Shown: positions 32,667 to 42,098, counted from the stretch's first letter. The stretch is DNA of 64,000 nt from JAHEME01 sp034435035 (GCA_034435035.1 DAOTXW010000061.1:27776-91775), one strand, 5' to 3'. Program-made: numbers and translations. The notes: generated from the sequence alone by a model not told the origin.

Positions 32667-35006
32667 ATGAACGCTCCGCCGCGCTCCGGCGTCCGGCTGC
32701 CTGATCTGATTCTGGCTGCACTGGTGCTGACCGCCCTGTTCGGGCTGGCGCTGGGCAGCCTGCTGCGCGCTTCGCCTACCTTTGACGAGGGTTTCTACAT
32801 CGCCCGCGGCTGGGCTTTCCTGCGCACGGGGACGCTGCTGCCGCTGGGTCACCCCCCGCTGACCAACCTGCTCAGCGGGCTGGGCGTCCTGCTGGAGCCG
32901 GGCCTGCCCGACCCCGCCGCGCTGGATGGCTGGGCGGCGCTGGACGCGGAGCGAGTCAGCGAAGACCTGCTGTGGCGGCAGGGCATCGCCACCACGCGGG
33001 TGGTGACGCTGGCCCGGCTGCCGATCGTGTGGCTGGGCGTGCTGCTGGGCGCGCTGGTCTACCGCTGGGGGCGTGAGGTGTACGGGCCGAACAGTGCCCT
33101 GCTGGCGCTGATGCTCACCGCCTTCTGCCCGAATATGCTGGCGCACACCGGGCTGGCGACCACCGATCTGGGGGTGGCGGCCTTCAGCCTGGCCAGCCTG
33201 TACGCCTGGAGCCGCACGCTGCGGCGGCCCTCGCGGGGGTGGCTGCTGATCAGCGGGATCCTGTTCGGGCTGGCGCAGAGCGCCAAGTTCAGCGCCCTGT
33301 GGCTGCTGCCCGCGCTGGGGATCATGGGGCTGTGGGCAGCCCTGCGGAGGCGCTCAGCGGGCGGCGGCGGGCTGGCCGGGCGCCTCCTGCGGGCGGCAGG
33401 CCAGCTGGGTGCGCTGACTGCCATCGGCGCGGTCGTGCTGTGGGCCACCTATCTGTTCCGGCTGCGCGTCTACCCCCTCGACCTGTACGCGGCGGAGTTC
33501 CAGCACTTCCTGGAGCTGGCTGCCGGCGGCCACAGCGCCTATCTGCTGGGCCGTTTCTCCACCAGCGGCTGGTGGTACTATCACCCGCTCGCGCTGGCCG
33601 TCAAGACCCCGCTGCCGGCGCTGGCGCTGTTGGCGCTGGCGATCGTGCTGGCGGCGGGCCGCGAGATGCGCCCCCGCGAGTGGGAGATCGCCTTTCCCGC
33701 GCTGTTCTACCTGGGCCTGACGATGCTCGGGACGCTGAATGTCGGCGTGCGCTATCTGCTGCCGATGATCCCGCTGATGTACCTGTTCAGCGCGCGGGTG
33801 GCCTACGGAGAGCGCCAGTCCGGGCCGATCCGGGCCGGCGCGCTGGCGATCATCGCGCTCTGGCATATCGGCGTCAGCCTGTGGAGCTACCCCCACTATC
33901 TGGCCTACTTCAACGCGGCGGCGGGCGGGCCGGATCACGGCTACCGCGTGCTGGCCGACTCGAACCTCGACTGGGGGCAGGACCTGCCGGGGCTGGCCGC
34001 CTACCTTCAGCAGCGCGGCGCCGCCGGGCCGATCTACCTGAGCTACTTCGGCCAGGCCGACCCGGCCTACTACGGCATCGAGTATGTGGCGCTGCCGGGC
34101 TGGCCGCCCCCGCCCCCCGACCCGGACCGCCCGCCCTTCCGCCCGATGAACCCCGCGCCGGGGCTGTATGCCATCAGCGCGTCGAATCTGGTCGGCGTGC
34201 AGTCCTACGAGCCGGATACGTTCGGCTACTTCCGGGCGCGGGAGCCGGTGGCGCGCATCGGGCACAGCATTTTCATCTATGAGGTGGGGCCGGATCGGCT
34301 GGCCGCCAGCCCGCAGACCCGCCCGTGGTTCGCCCAGTGCGCCGCCCCGGAGCCGTCGGAATCGGCGCGGGCGCTGCGCCGCCTGACGGGGGTGCGCAGC
34401 CTGCAGATGGTGTACTTCGACTGCACCCAGGCGCTGCCCTTCCCGCCGGGGCCGGGCTGGCTGCTGATCCAGGAAGGGCTGGAGCCGGTGATCGACCTCG
34501 GCCCGCCGGGCTACCTGGCCCGCTTCCCGGACGGGTCGCCCCGCTACCGGGTCTGGCTGATCGAGGCGCCGCCCCCGCCCCCCGAATCCAGCGTGGAGTT
34601 CCCGCTGGTCCCGCTGCCGCTGCCCATCGCGGCCCATGTGGAGCTGCTCGGTTACCGGCTGGAGCCGGGGAGCGTGCCGCCCGGCGGCGAACTGACGCTG
34701 ACGGGCTGGTGGCGCGTGCGGGAGCCGCCCCCGCCGCCAGTGTCGATCTTCGCGCACCTGCGGCGCCCCGATGAAAGCCTGCTGGTGGCGGCGGACGGGC
34801 TGGGCATGCCCGCCGAAGGGTGGCTGCCGGGGATGGTGATCGTGCAGCAGCACCGCTTCGCGGTGCCGCCGGATGCCGCTGTCGGCAGCTATACGCTGGC
34901 CGTGGGACTGTACTCGCTCAGCAGCGGGGAACGTTACCCGGTCGCGGAATCCGGCGACCGGGTCATCGATGGCATTGTGCTGCGAACGGTCTCGATCGGG
35001 CCGTGA
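32667..35006 (+). CDS. GT39-type membrane glycosyltransferase (copy 2)
   Basis: A 779-residue polytopic protein of the GT39/PMT superfamily. The first loop carries SPTFDEGFYIARGW and the GHPPLTNLLSGLG motif. About nine helices lie before residue 430, one segment carries SNLDWGQDLPGLAAYL (a feature of ArnT-like proteins with periplasmic domains), and the C-terminus is extracytoplasmic. It ends with the beta module shared with the other three glycosyltransferases (LTGWWRVREPPPPP, SIFAHLRR, GSYTLAVGLYSL). An AGGA site precedes ATG 32667. Donor and acceptor unknown. Confidence 0.82.
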   Translation: MNAPPRSGVRLPDLILAALVLTALFGLALGSLLRASPTFDEGFYIARGWAFLRTGTLLPLGHPPLTNLLSGLGVLLEPGLPDPAALDGWAALDAERVSEDLLWRQGIATTRVVTLARLPIVWLGVLLGALVYRWGREVYGPNSALLALMLTAFCPNMLAHTGLATTDLGVAAFSLASLYAWSRTLRRPSRGWLLISGILFGLAQSAKFSALWLLPALGIMGLWAALRRRSAGGGGLAGRLLRAAGQLGALTAIGAVVLWATYLFRLRVYPLDLYAAEFQHFLELAAGGHSAYLLGRFSTSGWWYYHPLALAVKTPLPALALLALAIVLAAGREMRPREWEIAFPALFYLGLTMLGTLNVGVRYLLPMIPLMYLFSARVAYGERQSGPIRAGALAIIALWHIGVSLWSYPHYLAYFNAAAGGPDHGYRVLADSNLDWGQDLPGLAAYLQQRGAAGPIYLSYFGQADPAYYGIEYVALPGWPPPPPDPDRPPFRPMNPAPGLYAISASNLVGVQSYEPDTFGYFRAREPVARIGHSIFIYEVGPDRLAASPQTRPWFAQCAAPEPSESARALRRLTGVRSLQMVYFDCTQALPFPPGPGWLLIQEGLEPVIDLGPPGYLARFPDGSPRYRVWLIEAPPPPPESSVEFPLVPLPLPIAAHVELLGYRLEPGSVPPGGELTLTGWWRVREPPPPPVSIFAHLRRPDESLLVAADGLGMPAEGWLPGMVIVQQHRFAVPPDAAVGSYTLAVGLYSLSSGERYPVAESGDRVIDGIVLRTVSIGP

Positions 35007-35019
35007 ACAACCGGCCGAT

Positions 35020-36192
35020 CTAGGACCAGTTCACGCGCAGGTCAAAGCCGCGCTTCTTCAATTCCTCCGCGAAGGCCGGGCCGGGGATGGCCAGTTCGAC
35101 CGGCACGCCGCCCCGCGGCGTCTGCCCGCGAGCGTGCGCCTCGCTGATGATGGCTGCGTGCCAGCCCGTGGTGCGCTCCATCGCCGTGAAGCCGGTCGCC
35201 TCGTCCTTCCAGTCGAACAGATCGACGATCACCTCCGCCTCCTGGCCGCCTTTCAGGCCGTGCCCGATCACCCGCACCACCACCAGATCGCGTTCATCGG
35301 GGCGGGCATAGAGCTTCGGGCCGAGCACGGCGTGCAGCACGTGGCGCGGGATCACCGGCTGGCCGTCCACCTCGACGGGATCCAGTTCCAGCAGGCCGGC
35401 ATCGTTGAACGCTTTCCACTGGACGTAGTGCCCCGGCCAGCGGACGGTCTTATTCTGGAGGGTGCGCAGCCGGCCCTCAAACGTCCAGGGCATGGTGCTG
35501 GTGCCGCCCGCCGTGGTGAACGCCTCCAGCTGGCCGATCGGCTCCGGGAAGTCCACCAGCTCGTACTCCAGGAAGCACGGCATTTCGATGGCTTTGCCGT
35601 CGCGGATGAACAGCGTCGTGCCGAAGTACTCGTTGGTCAGCCCTTCGATGTTGAAGGTGAGGATGTAGCGCCAGGGCGGCTGCGGATCGGCGGGGATGCC
35701 GCCGTCGTACATGATGATGTCGCGGGGCTCGTCGAACAGGCTCATGGTGTAGGCGCACAGCGAGTTGCCCAGGCCGGGCACCTGCCCGCAGTCGGGCGTC
35801 AGGGTGATGCCGGCGGCCCTGGCCTGCGCGTCCAGGTCGAGCTGCTGGCGGGTGATGCCGGTGTTGCCGCCGAAGTCGGCCATGCTGGCGCGGGCGCGGA
35901 TGGCCGCGTGCGCCAGGCTGAGGTTGAAAAAGTACGGCACGCCGGAGACGAACGCCTGCACGCCGCTGCCGGTCAGCAGGGCGACCACGGCGTCCTGATC
36001 GCGCACGTCCAGCGCGGCGGGGCGGGCGACCTCGCGGCCGGCCAGCCGGTTGACGCGGGCGGCGGCACGCTCGGCCTGCGCCAGGTCAAGGTCGGCCAGC
36101 ACGATCAGGTCGGCCTCGCCGTGCATGGCCATATCATAGGCGGACGCCGTCCCCTGCCGCCCGGAACCGAGGACTGCATAGCGGTATCCCAT
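35020..36192 (-). CDS. saccharopine dehydrogenase-like oxidoreductase
   Basis: A 390-residue Rossmann-fold enzyme of the saccharopine dehydrogenase / carboxynorspermidine synthase superfamily. The nucleotide-binding start is YRYAVLGSGRQGTASAYDMA, and the middle MADFGGNTGITRQQLDLDA and PDCGQVPGLGNSLCAY are typical of the lysine-ketoglutarate-reductase/saccharopine-dehydrogenase group. GGAGG lies seven bases before ATG 36192. It is divergent from the FMN-binding protein at 36294 and convergent with the GT39 gene. The exact substrate is not evident. Confidence 0.85.
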   Translation of the reverse strand: MGYRYAVLGSGRQGTASAYDMAMHGEADLIVLADLDLAQAERAAARVNRLAGREVARPAALDVRDQDAVVALLTGSGVQAFVSGVPYFFNLSLAHAAIRARASMADFGGNTGITRQQLDLDAQARAAGITLTPDCGQVPGLGNSLCAYTMSLFDEPRDIIMYDGGIPADPQPPWRYILTFNIEGLTNEYFGTTLFIRDGKAIEMPCFLEYELVDFPEPIGQLEAFTTAGGTSTMPWTFEGRLRTLQNKTVRWPGHYVQWKAFNDAGLLELDPVEVDGQPVIPRHVLHAVLGPKLYARPDERDLVVVRVIGHGLKGGQEAEVIVDLFDWKDEATGFTAMERTTGWHAAIISEAHARGQTPRGGVPVELAIPGPAFAEELKKRGFDLRVNWS

Positions 36193-36293
36193 CGAATTGC
36201 CTCCTGCTGGTAACAGAGTACAGTAATCCGCCATCCAGTATAAAGGAAAACAACGCGCCGGCGACGCTGCGCTGGCCGCCATGAGGAGGGGAT

Positions 36294-36683
36294 ATGCCAG
36301 ACATCACGGAAGAAACCCTGCAGAAGATCACGGCGCGGCTGGCAGGGCCGCAGAACATCTGGCTGGCGACCGTGCGGGGCGACAGCCGGCCCCATCTGGT
36401 GCCGATCTGGTTCGTCTGGCGCGACGGGCGGGTGTGGATCGCCACCGGGCAGAGGTCGCAGAAGCGCCGCAACATCGCGCACAATCCGCGGGTCAGCCTC
36501 GCGCTGGAGGACGGCAGCGATCCCCTGGTGATCGAGGGGATCGCGGCTGTCTATGAAGATGCGCCCACCCGCGACGCGCTGGCGCCGCACTTCCAGGCCA
36601 AATACGGCTGGGACTTCCGCGCCGACGGCGAGTACGGGCTGCTGATCGGCATCACACCGCAGCGCGTGCTGCTGGGCGGCTGA
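36294..36683 (+). CDS. PNPOx-like FMN/F420-binding protein
   Basis: A 129-residue split-barrel flavin- or deazaflavin-dependent oxidoreductase. The N-terminal NIWLATVRGDSRPHLVPIWFVWRDGRVWIATG and RRNIAHNPRVSLALEDG are standard for pyridoxamine-phosphate-oxidase-like/F420 reductase proteins. GAGGAGGGG precedes the ATG. It is divergent from the saccharopine-dehydrogenase-like gene. Cofactor (FMN or F420) and substrate cannot be fixed from sequence. Confidence 0.85.
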   Translation: MPDITEETLQKITARLAGPQNIWLATVRGDSRPHLVPIWFVWRDGRVWIATGQRSQKRRNIAHNPRVSLALEDGSDPLVIEGIAAVYEDAPTRDALAPHFQAKYGWDFRADGEYGLLIGITPQRVLLGG

Positions 36684-36719
36684 GCGCGTCCATGCCCGGC
36701 CCCCTTTCCCCCTCGCCCG

Positions 36720-38081
36720 CTACGAGTAAGGGCCGTCGGCGATGAAGCGCAGCGCCCGCAGCCCCGGCACGAAGAAGTACCCACCGGCCCGCACCGTCAC
36801 CAGGCGGGGGATGTCCCGCATGACCCGACGCAGCGGGTGGCGCTGGATCGTGAGCGTATTGTCCCCCTCATGGTTGGTGGCGAAGGGATCTTTGTCCGTC
36901 CGCAGGCCGGCGAACTTCGGATCGTTGAGCCAGACCTGCTGGACGAACTCAAACTGGCGGCGGATGTCCGTATTCATGGCGATGAAGAGGATGCCGCGCG
37001 GGGTGTCCGCCGTTTCCGGGCTGTAGGGCGGGCCGTAGGGCCGGCCCCGCCGGATGATGCGGTGGCGGCGGCTGCTGAGGCTTGACAGGTGCGGATCCTG
37101 GCCCAGCCCGCTGCGCGGATTGGACCGGCGGACATGCGAGCCGAGGGGGGTATGGTAGCCATAGGGATCCTCGGCGGCGTAGTCGAAGCAGTTGTTCCGC
37201 CGGCTGTCCGCGCCCAGCTCCGGGTCATCGCGCTCCGGGGCCAGCGCCAGCGGCGCCCCGCTGGGCCACCGACCGACCAGCTTGGCGCCCAGCCAATCGC
37301 GCATCTGAGCGTCGCCGCCCGCCTGCTCGTCCAGAAACCGGTGGAAGGCCGCGACATCCTGCTCCAGCTTGCGGTAGATGAGGTAGGAGCCGTTCTGACC
37401 CAGCACCTGAGGCTCCGGCATGGGCGGCAGCAGTCCGTATTCGTTCTGGTACCCGAACACAAACTCGCCCGGCATGATCAATTCCTGCCCCGGTGTGGGG
37501 ACCGTCGTGCCCAGCAGCCCGGGCTGCGAGATGCCATCTCTGAAGCCGAAGTGCTCCCGCATGCCCGGCAGGCGGGAGGCCGTCTCCTCATGCACGATCC
37601 GCACACAATCCATCTCATGCATATGCGCCAGATAGCGCGCCTCGAGGTCCTCGACCAGCTGCGGCGTGGCGGCGAACAACATGACCATGACATGGATCGG
37701 CTCAGTGGCCGGGCCGCCCATCTCCCAGTTCTCCGGCGCGCTGGCGCCCACATCGCCCAGCAGCCGGGATCGGACCGGGTTGCTGATCCCTTCCTGAAAC
37801 TCGGCGCAAAACGATGCCAGCATGGCCGGGCTCAGGCCCATCGCCTGCAGGCCGGCGTGTGTGAAGGCGACGTTGATCCGCGTCTCGGGCTTGATGACCC
37901 GGCCCTGCGCATCGGTGGGCCAGGCCCGGGCGCTGGCAACTTCCGGCAGGATGGACGCCAGCCACTGGCGGGCGCGGGCGCCGTTGCGGATGTTCAGGAA
38001 GATGTAGACCGCCTCGTTCAGGTGCGCATAGCCCGTCAGGATGATCGCCTGAATGTCATCGATTTCGACTTTAGGAACCAT
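36720..38081 (-). CDS. Dyp-type heme peroxidase
   Basis: A 453-residue dye-decolorising peroxidase. The GXXDG motif with distal Asp is at 179-183 (GFRDGISQPGLLG) and the proximal heme His is H316 in GSHVRRSNPR. The length and insertions (for example HTPLGSHVRR, RRGRPYGPP) suggest the larger class V/C-D group. There is no signal peptide, so it is likely cytoplasmic, and no encapsulin gene is near. It is the last gene of a three-gene unit after the cupin and the tandem-domain protein, only ten bases after the latter. Confidence 0.92.
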   Translation of the reverse strand: MVPKVEIDDIQAIILTGYAHLNEAVYIFLNIRNGARARQWLASILPEVASARAWPTDAQGRVIKPETRINVAFTHAGLQAMGLSPAMLASFCAEFQEGISNPVRSRLLGDVGASAPENWEMGGPATEPIHVMVMLFAATPQLVEDLEARYLAHMHEMDCVRIVHEETASRLPGMREHFGFRDGISQPGLLGTTVPTPGQELIMPGEFVFGYQNEYGLLPPMPEPQVLGQNGSYLIYRKLEQDVAAFHRFLDEQAGGDAQMRDWLGAKLVGRWPSGAPLALAPERDDPELGADSRRNNCFDYAAEDPYGYHTPLGSHVRRSNPRSGLGQDPHLSSLSSRRHRIIRRGRPYGPPYSPETADTPRGILFIAMNTDIRRQFEFVQQVWLNDPKFAGLRTDKDPFATNHEGDNTLTIQRHPLRRVMRDIPRLVTVRAGGYFFVPGLRALRFIADGPYS

Positions 38082-38091
38082 AACCTCTCCG

Positions 38092-39237
38092 CTAGAGCCG
38101 CCGCAGAAACTCCCCGGCCTCTTCCCGGCTCAGGAGGGTCTTCAGCGTGTCCGCAGTCCGGATGGCGTTCAGAATGTTCTTGATCGATTCGTCCGGGAAG
38201 GCGCTGTAGAAGACCTCGGCGCGAATCTGATGGTCGATGATCACCTTCTTGAAGGTCTGGATGTCCCGCGAGCCGCTGGAGGGGTAGCCCTCGCAGCAGC
38301 CCCAGATCAGGTCCAGCCCCCTGGCCACCTCGTCGGAGCCTACTTCGCCAACATACGACTCCCACGAGCCGTCGTAATTACTCACAAACAGCAGGTACCG
38401 GCCCTCATCCACGGTCATCCAGCGCCCGAAATGCACGGTCGAGACCCCGGCCAGCGTGCCATCGGTGGGCGGGGAGAGCCTGAGCGACTGCGCCAGCGCC
38501 GCCAGCAGCGTCTTCAGGTAGCCGCGCAGCCGGGGATGCACCGGCAGCATGATCGTCATCTCGTTCTGGACGGCGTACTCGCGCTCGGTCATCCAGCAGG
38601 GCGTGTTGACCGTCAGGGAAGGCTCGCGGCCCATGGCCACCGCCGGCGGCGCGGCAAAAGGCAGCTGCGGCTGCCGCAGCGCCGTGATGATCAGATGGGA
38701 GGCGCCCCGCAGCGCCGACGATCCCAGCGCCGCCAGCCGTCCGGGCGGCGCCGGCGGGGCCGGGGCCGGCAGATCGCCCAGCAGGGAGAGGATCGCCTCC
38801 ACCTCCGGCCGGGAGAGCAGCGCGTCGATCCGGTCGCGCAGCGCCAGAGCGCGGCGGACTTCCGGCACCGTGCAGCTGTGCGCTCGAAAGAAGATCCCGC
38901 CGCCGACCTGCCGGGCCCGCAGCCAGCCTTTGAGCGCGTCGGGCGCGTCCATCCCCGGAAAGCCGTCGCAGTGGCCCAGCAGGGCTTCCAGCGCCGGCGC
39001 CTGGCTCAGCAGCTCGTCCAGATAGTCATCGAGCGTCCCGTCATAGATGGCGTTCATCAGCAGCCGGCGGCCGCCCTCCAGCAGCACCAGACGGGCGAAA
39101 TGCACGCCCTCCAGATCCGGGAAGCGGAGGATGGGGTTCCCCCGCATATCGCCGTTGATGGTGAGCACCGCCTCCCGCAGAGGCGTCTCCTGGCCCGGCC
39201 TGACATCCAGGATGACGGTGAGATCGCTGCCGGCCAC
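38092..39237 (-). CDS. tandem-domain protein partnered with Dyp peroxidase, unknown function
   Basis: A 381-residue protein with an internal duplication. The N-terminal half reads VHFARLVLLEGG, AIYDGTLDDYLDEL, HCDGFPG; the C-terminal half repeats VHFGRWMTVDEG, SNYDGSWESYVGEV, CCEGYPS at the same spacing. Each half has a beta-alpha-beta pattern that could form a ferredoxin-like (dimeric alpha/beta barrel) unit, the same fold type that builds Dyp peroxidases. No Dyp GXXDG motif is seen, so it is not itself a standard peroxidase. The start is GTG 39237, three bases after the cupin stop, with GAGGT inside the cupin end. Confidence 0.75.
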   Translation of the reverse strand: MAGSDLTVILDVRPGQETPLREAVLTINGDMRGNPILRFPDLEGVHFARLVLLEGGRRLLMNAIYDGTLDDYLDELLSQAPALEALLGHCDGFPGMDAPDALKGWLRARQVGGGIFFRAHSCTVPEVRRALALRDRIDALLSRPEVEAILSLLGDLPAPAPPAPPGRLAALGSSALRGASHLIITALRQPQLPFAAPPAVAMGREPSLTVNTPCWMTEREYAVQNEMTIMLPVHPRLRGYLKTLLAALAQSLRLSPPTDGTLAGVSTVHFGRWMTVDEGRYLLFVSNYDGSWESYVGEVGSDEVARGLDLIWGCCEGYPSSGSRDIQTFKKVIIDHQIRAEVFYSAFPDESIKNILNAIRTADTLKTLLSREEAGEFLRRL

Positions 39238-39240
39238 AGC

Positions 39241-39792
39241 TCAGACCTCACTGTACTGCGGGTAGAAGGGCCGGTAGCCCCGCAGGCGGGCCAGCCAGGC
39301 CAGCACGGGGATCCCGATGCGCTGGAGAGGGAGGGGGATGTTGGGTTCGAAGAAGTAGGTCTGGCTGTCGAGGTAATGGCTGGTCAGGGCGGCCTGCAGC
39401 AGGCTCAGCGGCCGGCCATCGCGCGCCAGCCCGTAGAATGTCTCGTAGAACAGCTCCGCCCCCGAGGGCGGGGTGACGGTGCGCAGCAGATGCAGTTCGC
39501 CGCCGTCCCGATTCCACGGGTTGCGGTGCAGCGTCCGGCGGGGGATCTCCACCACGTCGCCCGGGTGGGCGGTGTAGTCCTGCTGCCCGATGGTGTAGGC
39601 CGCCGTGCCGGCGAGGATCTCGAACCGTTCATCGGTCTTGAAGTGAATGTGCGGGGGCGAATAACCCGCGCCCGGTTTGAGCAGGTACTGATCGAACAGC
39701 GAGAAGGCGCCGTTCGTTTCGGAAGCTGTCTGGCGGAATACGATCCGCTCACCTGCCTGAGGATTTTCCAGCACATCGCCGGATTTGGCCAT
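39241..39792 (-). CDS. cupin-domain protein
   Basis: A 183-residue protein with a single cupin barrel: HIHFKTDERFEILAGTAAYTIG covers the metal-binding first motif (H, H, E) and GDVVEIPRRTLHRNPWN the second (H). The C-terminal 70 residues are a helical extension. Start 39792 is chosen because GGAGG ends five bases upstream; an alternative in-frame ATG lies at 39807. It is the first gene of the cupin/tandem-domain/Dyp unit. Possible roles include a metal-dependent oxygenase or isomerase, or a binding protein. No substrate can be named. Confidence 0.82.
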   Translation of the reverse strand: MAKSGDVLENPQAGERIVFRQTASETNGAFSLFDQYLLKPGAGYSPPHIHFKTDERFEILAGTAAYTIGQQDYTAHPGDVVEIPRRTLHRNPWNRDGGELHLLRTVTPPSGAELFYETFYGLARDGRPLSLLQAALTSHYLDSQTYFFEPNIPLPLQRIGIPVLAWLARLRGYRPFYPQYSEV

Positions 39793-39888
39793 ACGCTCCT
39801 CCCCCATCAGATACTATGCCCCACCTCGCGGTCAATCATAATCATATGTCGGGCGCCGGGCAACTCCGGGGTCGCCCTGTCCCCTGAC

Positions 39889-40416
39889 TCACGCCCCGCC
39901 TTCGCGGTAGGCGCTGATCGCGCTGATCTCCAGCCGGAACGGCCCCGCCTGCGCATCGGCGATGATGAAGCCGAAGGAGCGGATGCGGCGCGGGTTCAGA
40001 TCGGGCGCCAGCGGGAGGGGCGTGCCAAACGCCATCGCCCTCATCGCCTCAAAAGGGAGGGTCACCCGCTGCCAGCGGTCAGGCTCAGTGTCAAAGGTCA
40101 GCTCATAGCGCAGCGGCAGGAACAGCTCGCTGAGCCGGATGTTGAAGCCATAGCGTTTGCCATCACCGCGAACGCGCAGGATGATGCCATCGAAGCCGGC
40201 CAGGTCCCAGCGTCCTGCGCCGGAGCGCACGGAGGCGAAGCCGCCGTTGTTCTCCAGCGAGACGATGCCGGCGAAGATCGCGCTGCCCTCCGGGCCGGCC
40301 ATGATCTGGCTGCGCGAGCGCCCGCCCATCACCCCATCGTCGATGCTGCGCCACGCCCGCAGCGCTTCCGGCGTGCTGAAGTCGAAGATCACCTGTTGAG
40401 TCAGGGAGGTGTTCAT
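39889..40416 (-). CDS. CIA30 family protein
   Basis: A 175-residue beta-sandwich protein of the CIA30 (complex I intermediate-associated protein 30) family, whose bacterial role is uncertain. The family pattern is clear: WRSIDDGVMGGRSRSQI, then FAGIVSLENNGGFASVRS, then FDGIILRVRGDGKRYGFNIR, then QRVTLPFEAM. AGGAA lies five bases before ATG 40416. No complex I genes are nearby. It is oriented toward the cupin operon and divergent from gatB. Confidence 0.9.
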   Translation of the reverse strand: MNTSLTQQVIFDFSTPEALRAWRSIDDGVMGGRSRSQIMAGPEGSAIFAGIVSLENNGGFASVRSGAGRWDLAGFDGIILRVRGDGKRYGFNIRLSELFLPLRYELTFDTEPDRWQRVTLPFEAMRAMAFGTPLPLAPDLNPRRIRSFGFIIADAQAGPFRLEISAISAYREGGA

Positions 40417-40525
40417 CAGATTCCTCTTTGTTCACGGGGCCGGCCAGCGGCCCTTGATCTGAGTCTAGCGCGGGGCGGCGGGGTTGTCGCGGCAGCGTCA
40501 AGCCCTCGCTCCACCCCGCCTGTGG

Positions 40526-40531
40526 TATAAT
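40526..40531 (+). promoter_or_regulatory. -10 box upstream of gatB
   Basis: TATAAT 37 bp before the gatB start, in the divergent region with CIA30. I see no convincing -35 hexamer at the standard distance. Confidence 0.45.
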
Positions 40532-40568
40532 CCCCCCGCCGGAACCTGACCATCACGGATGCGCGCCT

Positions 40569-42026
40569 ATGACTGACTACGAGCCGGTGATCGGCCTGGA
40601 AGTCCACGCCGAGCTGCTGACCCACTCCAAGATGTTCTGCGCCTGCCCGGTGGTGGACAGCACCAGCGCCGAGCCGAACACCGCCGTCTGCCCGATCTGC
40701 TCGGCCCAGCCCGGCGTGCTGCCGGTGATCAACCGCCGCGCGGTCGAATACGCCATCATGGTCGGGCTGGCGCTGAACTGCCGCATCAACGAGTTCAACC
40801 AGTTCGCCCGCAAATCCTACTTCTACCCCGACCTGCCGAAGGGCTACCAGATCAGCCAGTACGAATATCCGCTGGCCAGCGATGGCTGGCTGGAGATCGA
40901 AGCCGGCGGGGCGGTCCGGCGCATCGGCATCCGCCGCGCCCATCTGGAGGAAGACACCGGCAAGTCCTTCCACGTGGGCGAGCACAGTCTGGTGGATCTC
41001 AACCGGGCGGGCGTGCCGCTGCTGGAGATCGTCTCTGAGCCTGATCTGCGCTCAGCGGACGAGGTCGAGGCCTACGCCCGGCGCATCCGCACCCTGCTGG
41101 TGTATCTGGGCGTCAACCACGGCGATATGAGCAAGGGCGTGCTGCGCTTCGAGGCCAATGTCTCGGTGCGGCCCGCCGGCAGCGATGTGCTCAACACACG
41201 CACCGAGATCAAGAACCTGAACAGCATCCGCTCGCTGGTGCGCGGGGTGCGCTATGAGATCGAGCGCCAGATCGCCCTGCACCGGTCGGGCGGGGTGGTC
41301 GTGCAGCAGACCATGGGCTTCAACGAGGCCACCGGCCAGACGGTGACGCAGCGCATCAAGGAGCAGGCGGACGACTACCGCTACTTCCCGGAGCCAGACC
41401 TGCCGCCGCTGCACATCAGCCGCGAGTGGGTGAACCAGATCGCCGCCACGCTGCCGGAGCTGCCGGACGCCAAACGCGCCCGCTTCATCCAGCAGTTCGG
41501 GCTGTCCCCGCGGGACGCCGGCGTGCTGGTCGCCGACAAGGCGGTGGCAGACTTCTACGAGGCAGCGCTGGCCGCCGGCGGCGACCCCCGGACGGTCGCC
41601 AACTGGGTGACCGGCGAGCTGTTCCGGCTGATGAATGCCGCCGGCGGCGAGATCGGCGATCTGCCGGTGACACCTGCCGGGCTGGTGGCCCTCATCCAGC
41701 TGGTGGCGGATCGCGCCATCAACGCCAGCACGGCCAAAGAGGTGCTGGCCGAGATGGCCGCGACCGGGCGCGACGCGTCGGCCATCGTCGCCGAAAAGGG
41801 GCTGGCGCAGATCAGCGACAGCAGCGCGCTGGAGACGGTGGTAGCGGGCGTGATCGCCCGCAGCCCGGCTGAAGTCGCTTCCTACCTGGGCGGCAAGGAG
41901 TCGCTGATCGGCTGGTTCGTGGGGCAGGCCATGCGGGAAACGAAGGGTCAGGGCGACGCGAAGGCGCTTAACGCGCTGTTCCGCCAGCAGCTGGAGGCCC
42001 GGCGTGGGGAAGCCAAATCAGAATAG
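40569..42026 (+). CDS. gatB: Asp-tRNA(Asn)/Glu-tRNA(Gln) amidotransferase subunit B
   Basis: A 485-residue subunit of GatCAB, which amidates misacylated Glu-tRNA(Gln) or Asp-tRNA(Asn). The N-terminal EPVIGLEVHAELLTHSKMFC, with its zinc-type cysteines in CPVCP-like spacing (CPICSAQPG), NQFARKSYFYPDLPKGYQISQYE, and the C-terminal helical tail domain (YqeY-like, residues 335-485) are all present. gatA and gatC are not adjacent. It ends one base before a palindrome and the Flp pilin gene region. Confidence 0.95.
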   Translation: MTDYEPVIGLEVHAELLTHSKMFCACPVVDSTSAEPNTAVCPICSAQPGVLPVINRRAVEYAIMVGLALNCRINEFNQFARKSYFYPDLPKGYQISQYEYPLASDGWLEIEAGGAVRRIGIRRAHLEEDTGKSFHVGEHSLVDLNRAGVPLLEIVSEPDLRSADEVEAYARRIRTLLVYLGVNHGDMSKGVLRFEANVSVRPAGSDVLNTRTEIKNLNSIRSLVRGVRYEIERQIALHRSGGVVVQQTMGFNEATGQTVTQRIKEQADDYRYFPEPDLPPLHISREWVNQIAATLPELPDAKRARFIQQFGLSPRDAGVLVADKAVADFYEAALAAGGDPRTVANWVTGELFRLMNAAGGEIGDLPVTPAGLVALIQLVADRAINASTAKEVLAEMAATGRDASAIVAEKGLAQISDSSALETVVAGVIARSPAEVASYLGGKESLIGWFVGQAMRETKGQGDAKALNALFRQQLEARRGEAKSE

Positions 42027-42040
42027 GTAATATTACCCAT

Positions 42041-42069
42041 TTGCGCGATGCCGCAATATCGATTATGCT
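42041..42069 (+). promoter_or_regulatory. sigma-70 promoter of the Flp pilin gene
   Basis: TTGCGC, a 17-bp spacer, TATGCT, ending 60 bp upstream of ATG 42130. A 12-bp palindrome GGTAATATTACC (42026-42037) lies just upstream of the -35 box and overlaps the last base of the gatB stop codon. Confidence 0.65.
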
Positions 42070-42098
42070 TATGGTGCTGTACAGTAACTCTCTTATTG

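Noticed and set aside
38092..39237. Reading the Dyp partner as a second Dyp peroxidase
   Set aside because: No GXXDG motif and no candidate proximal His in the right context; only the possible fold type is shared.
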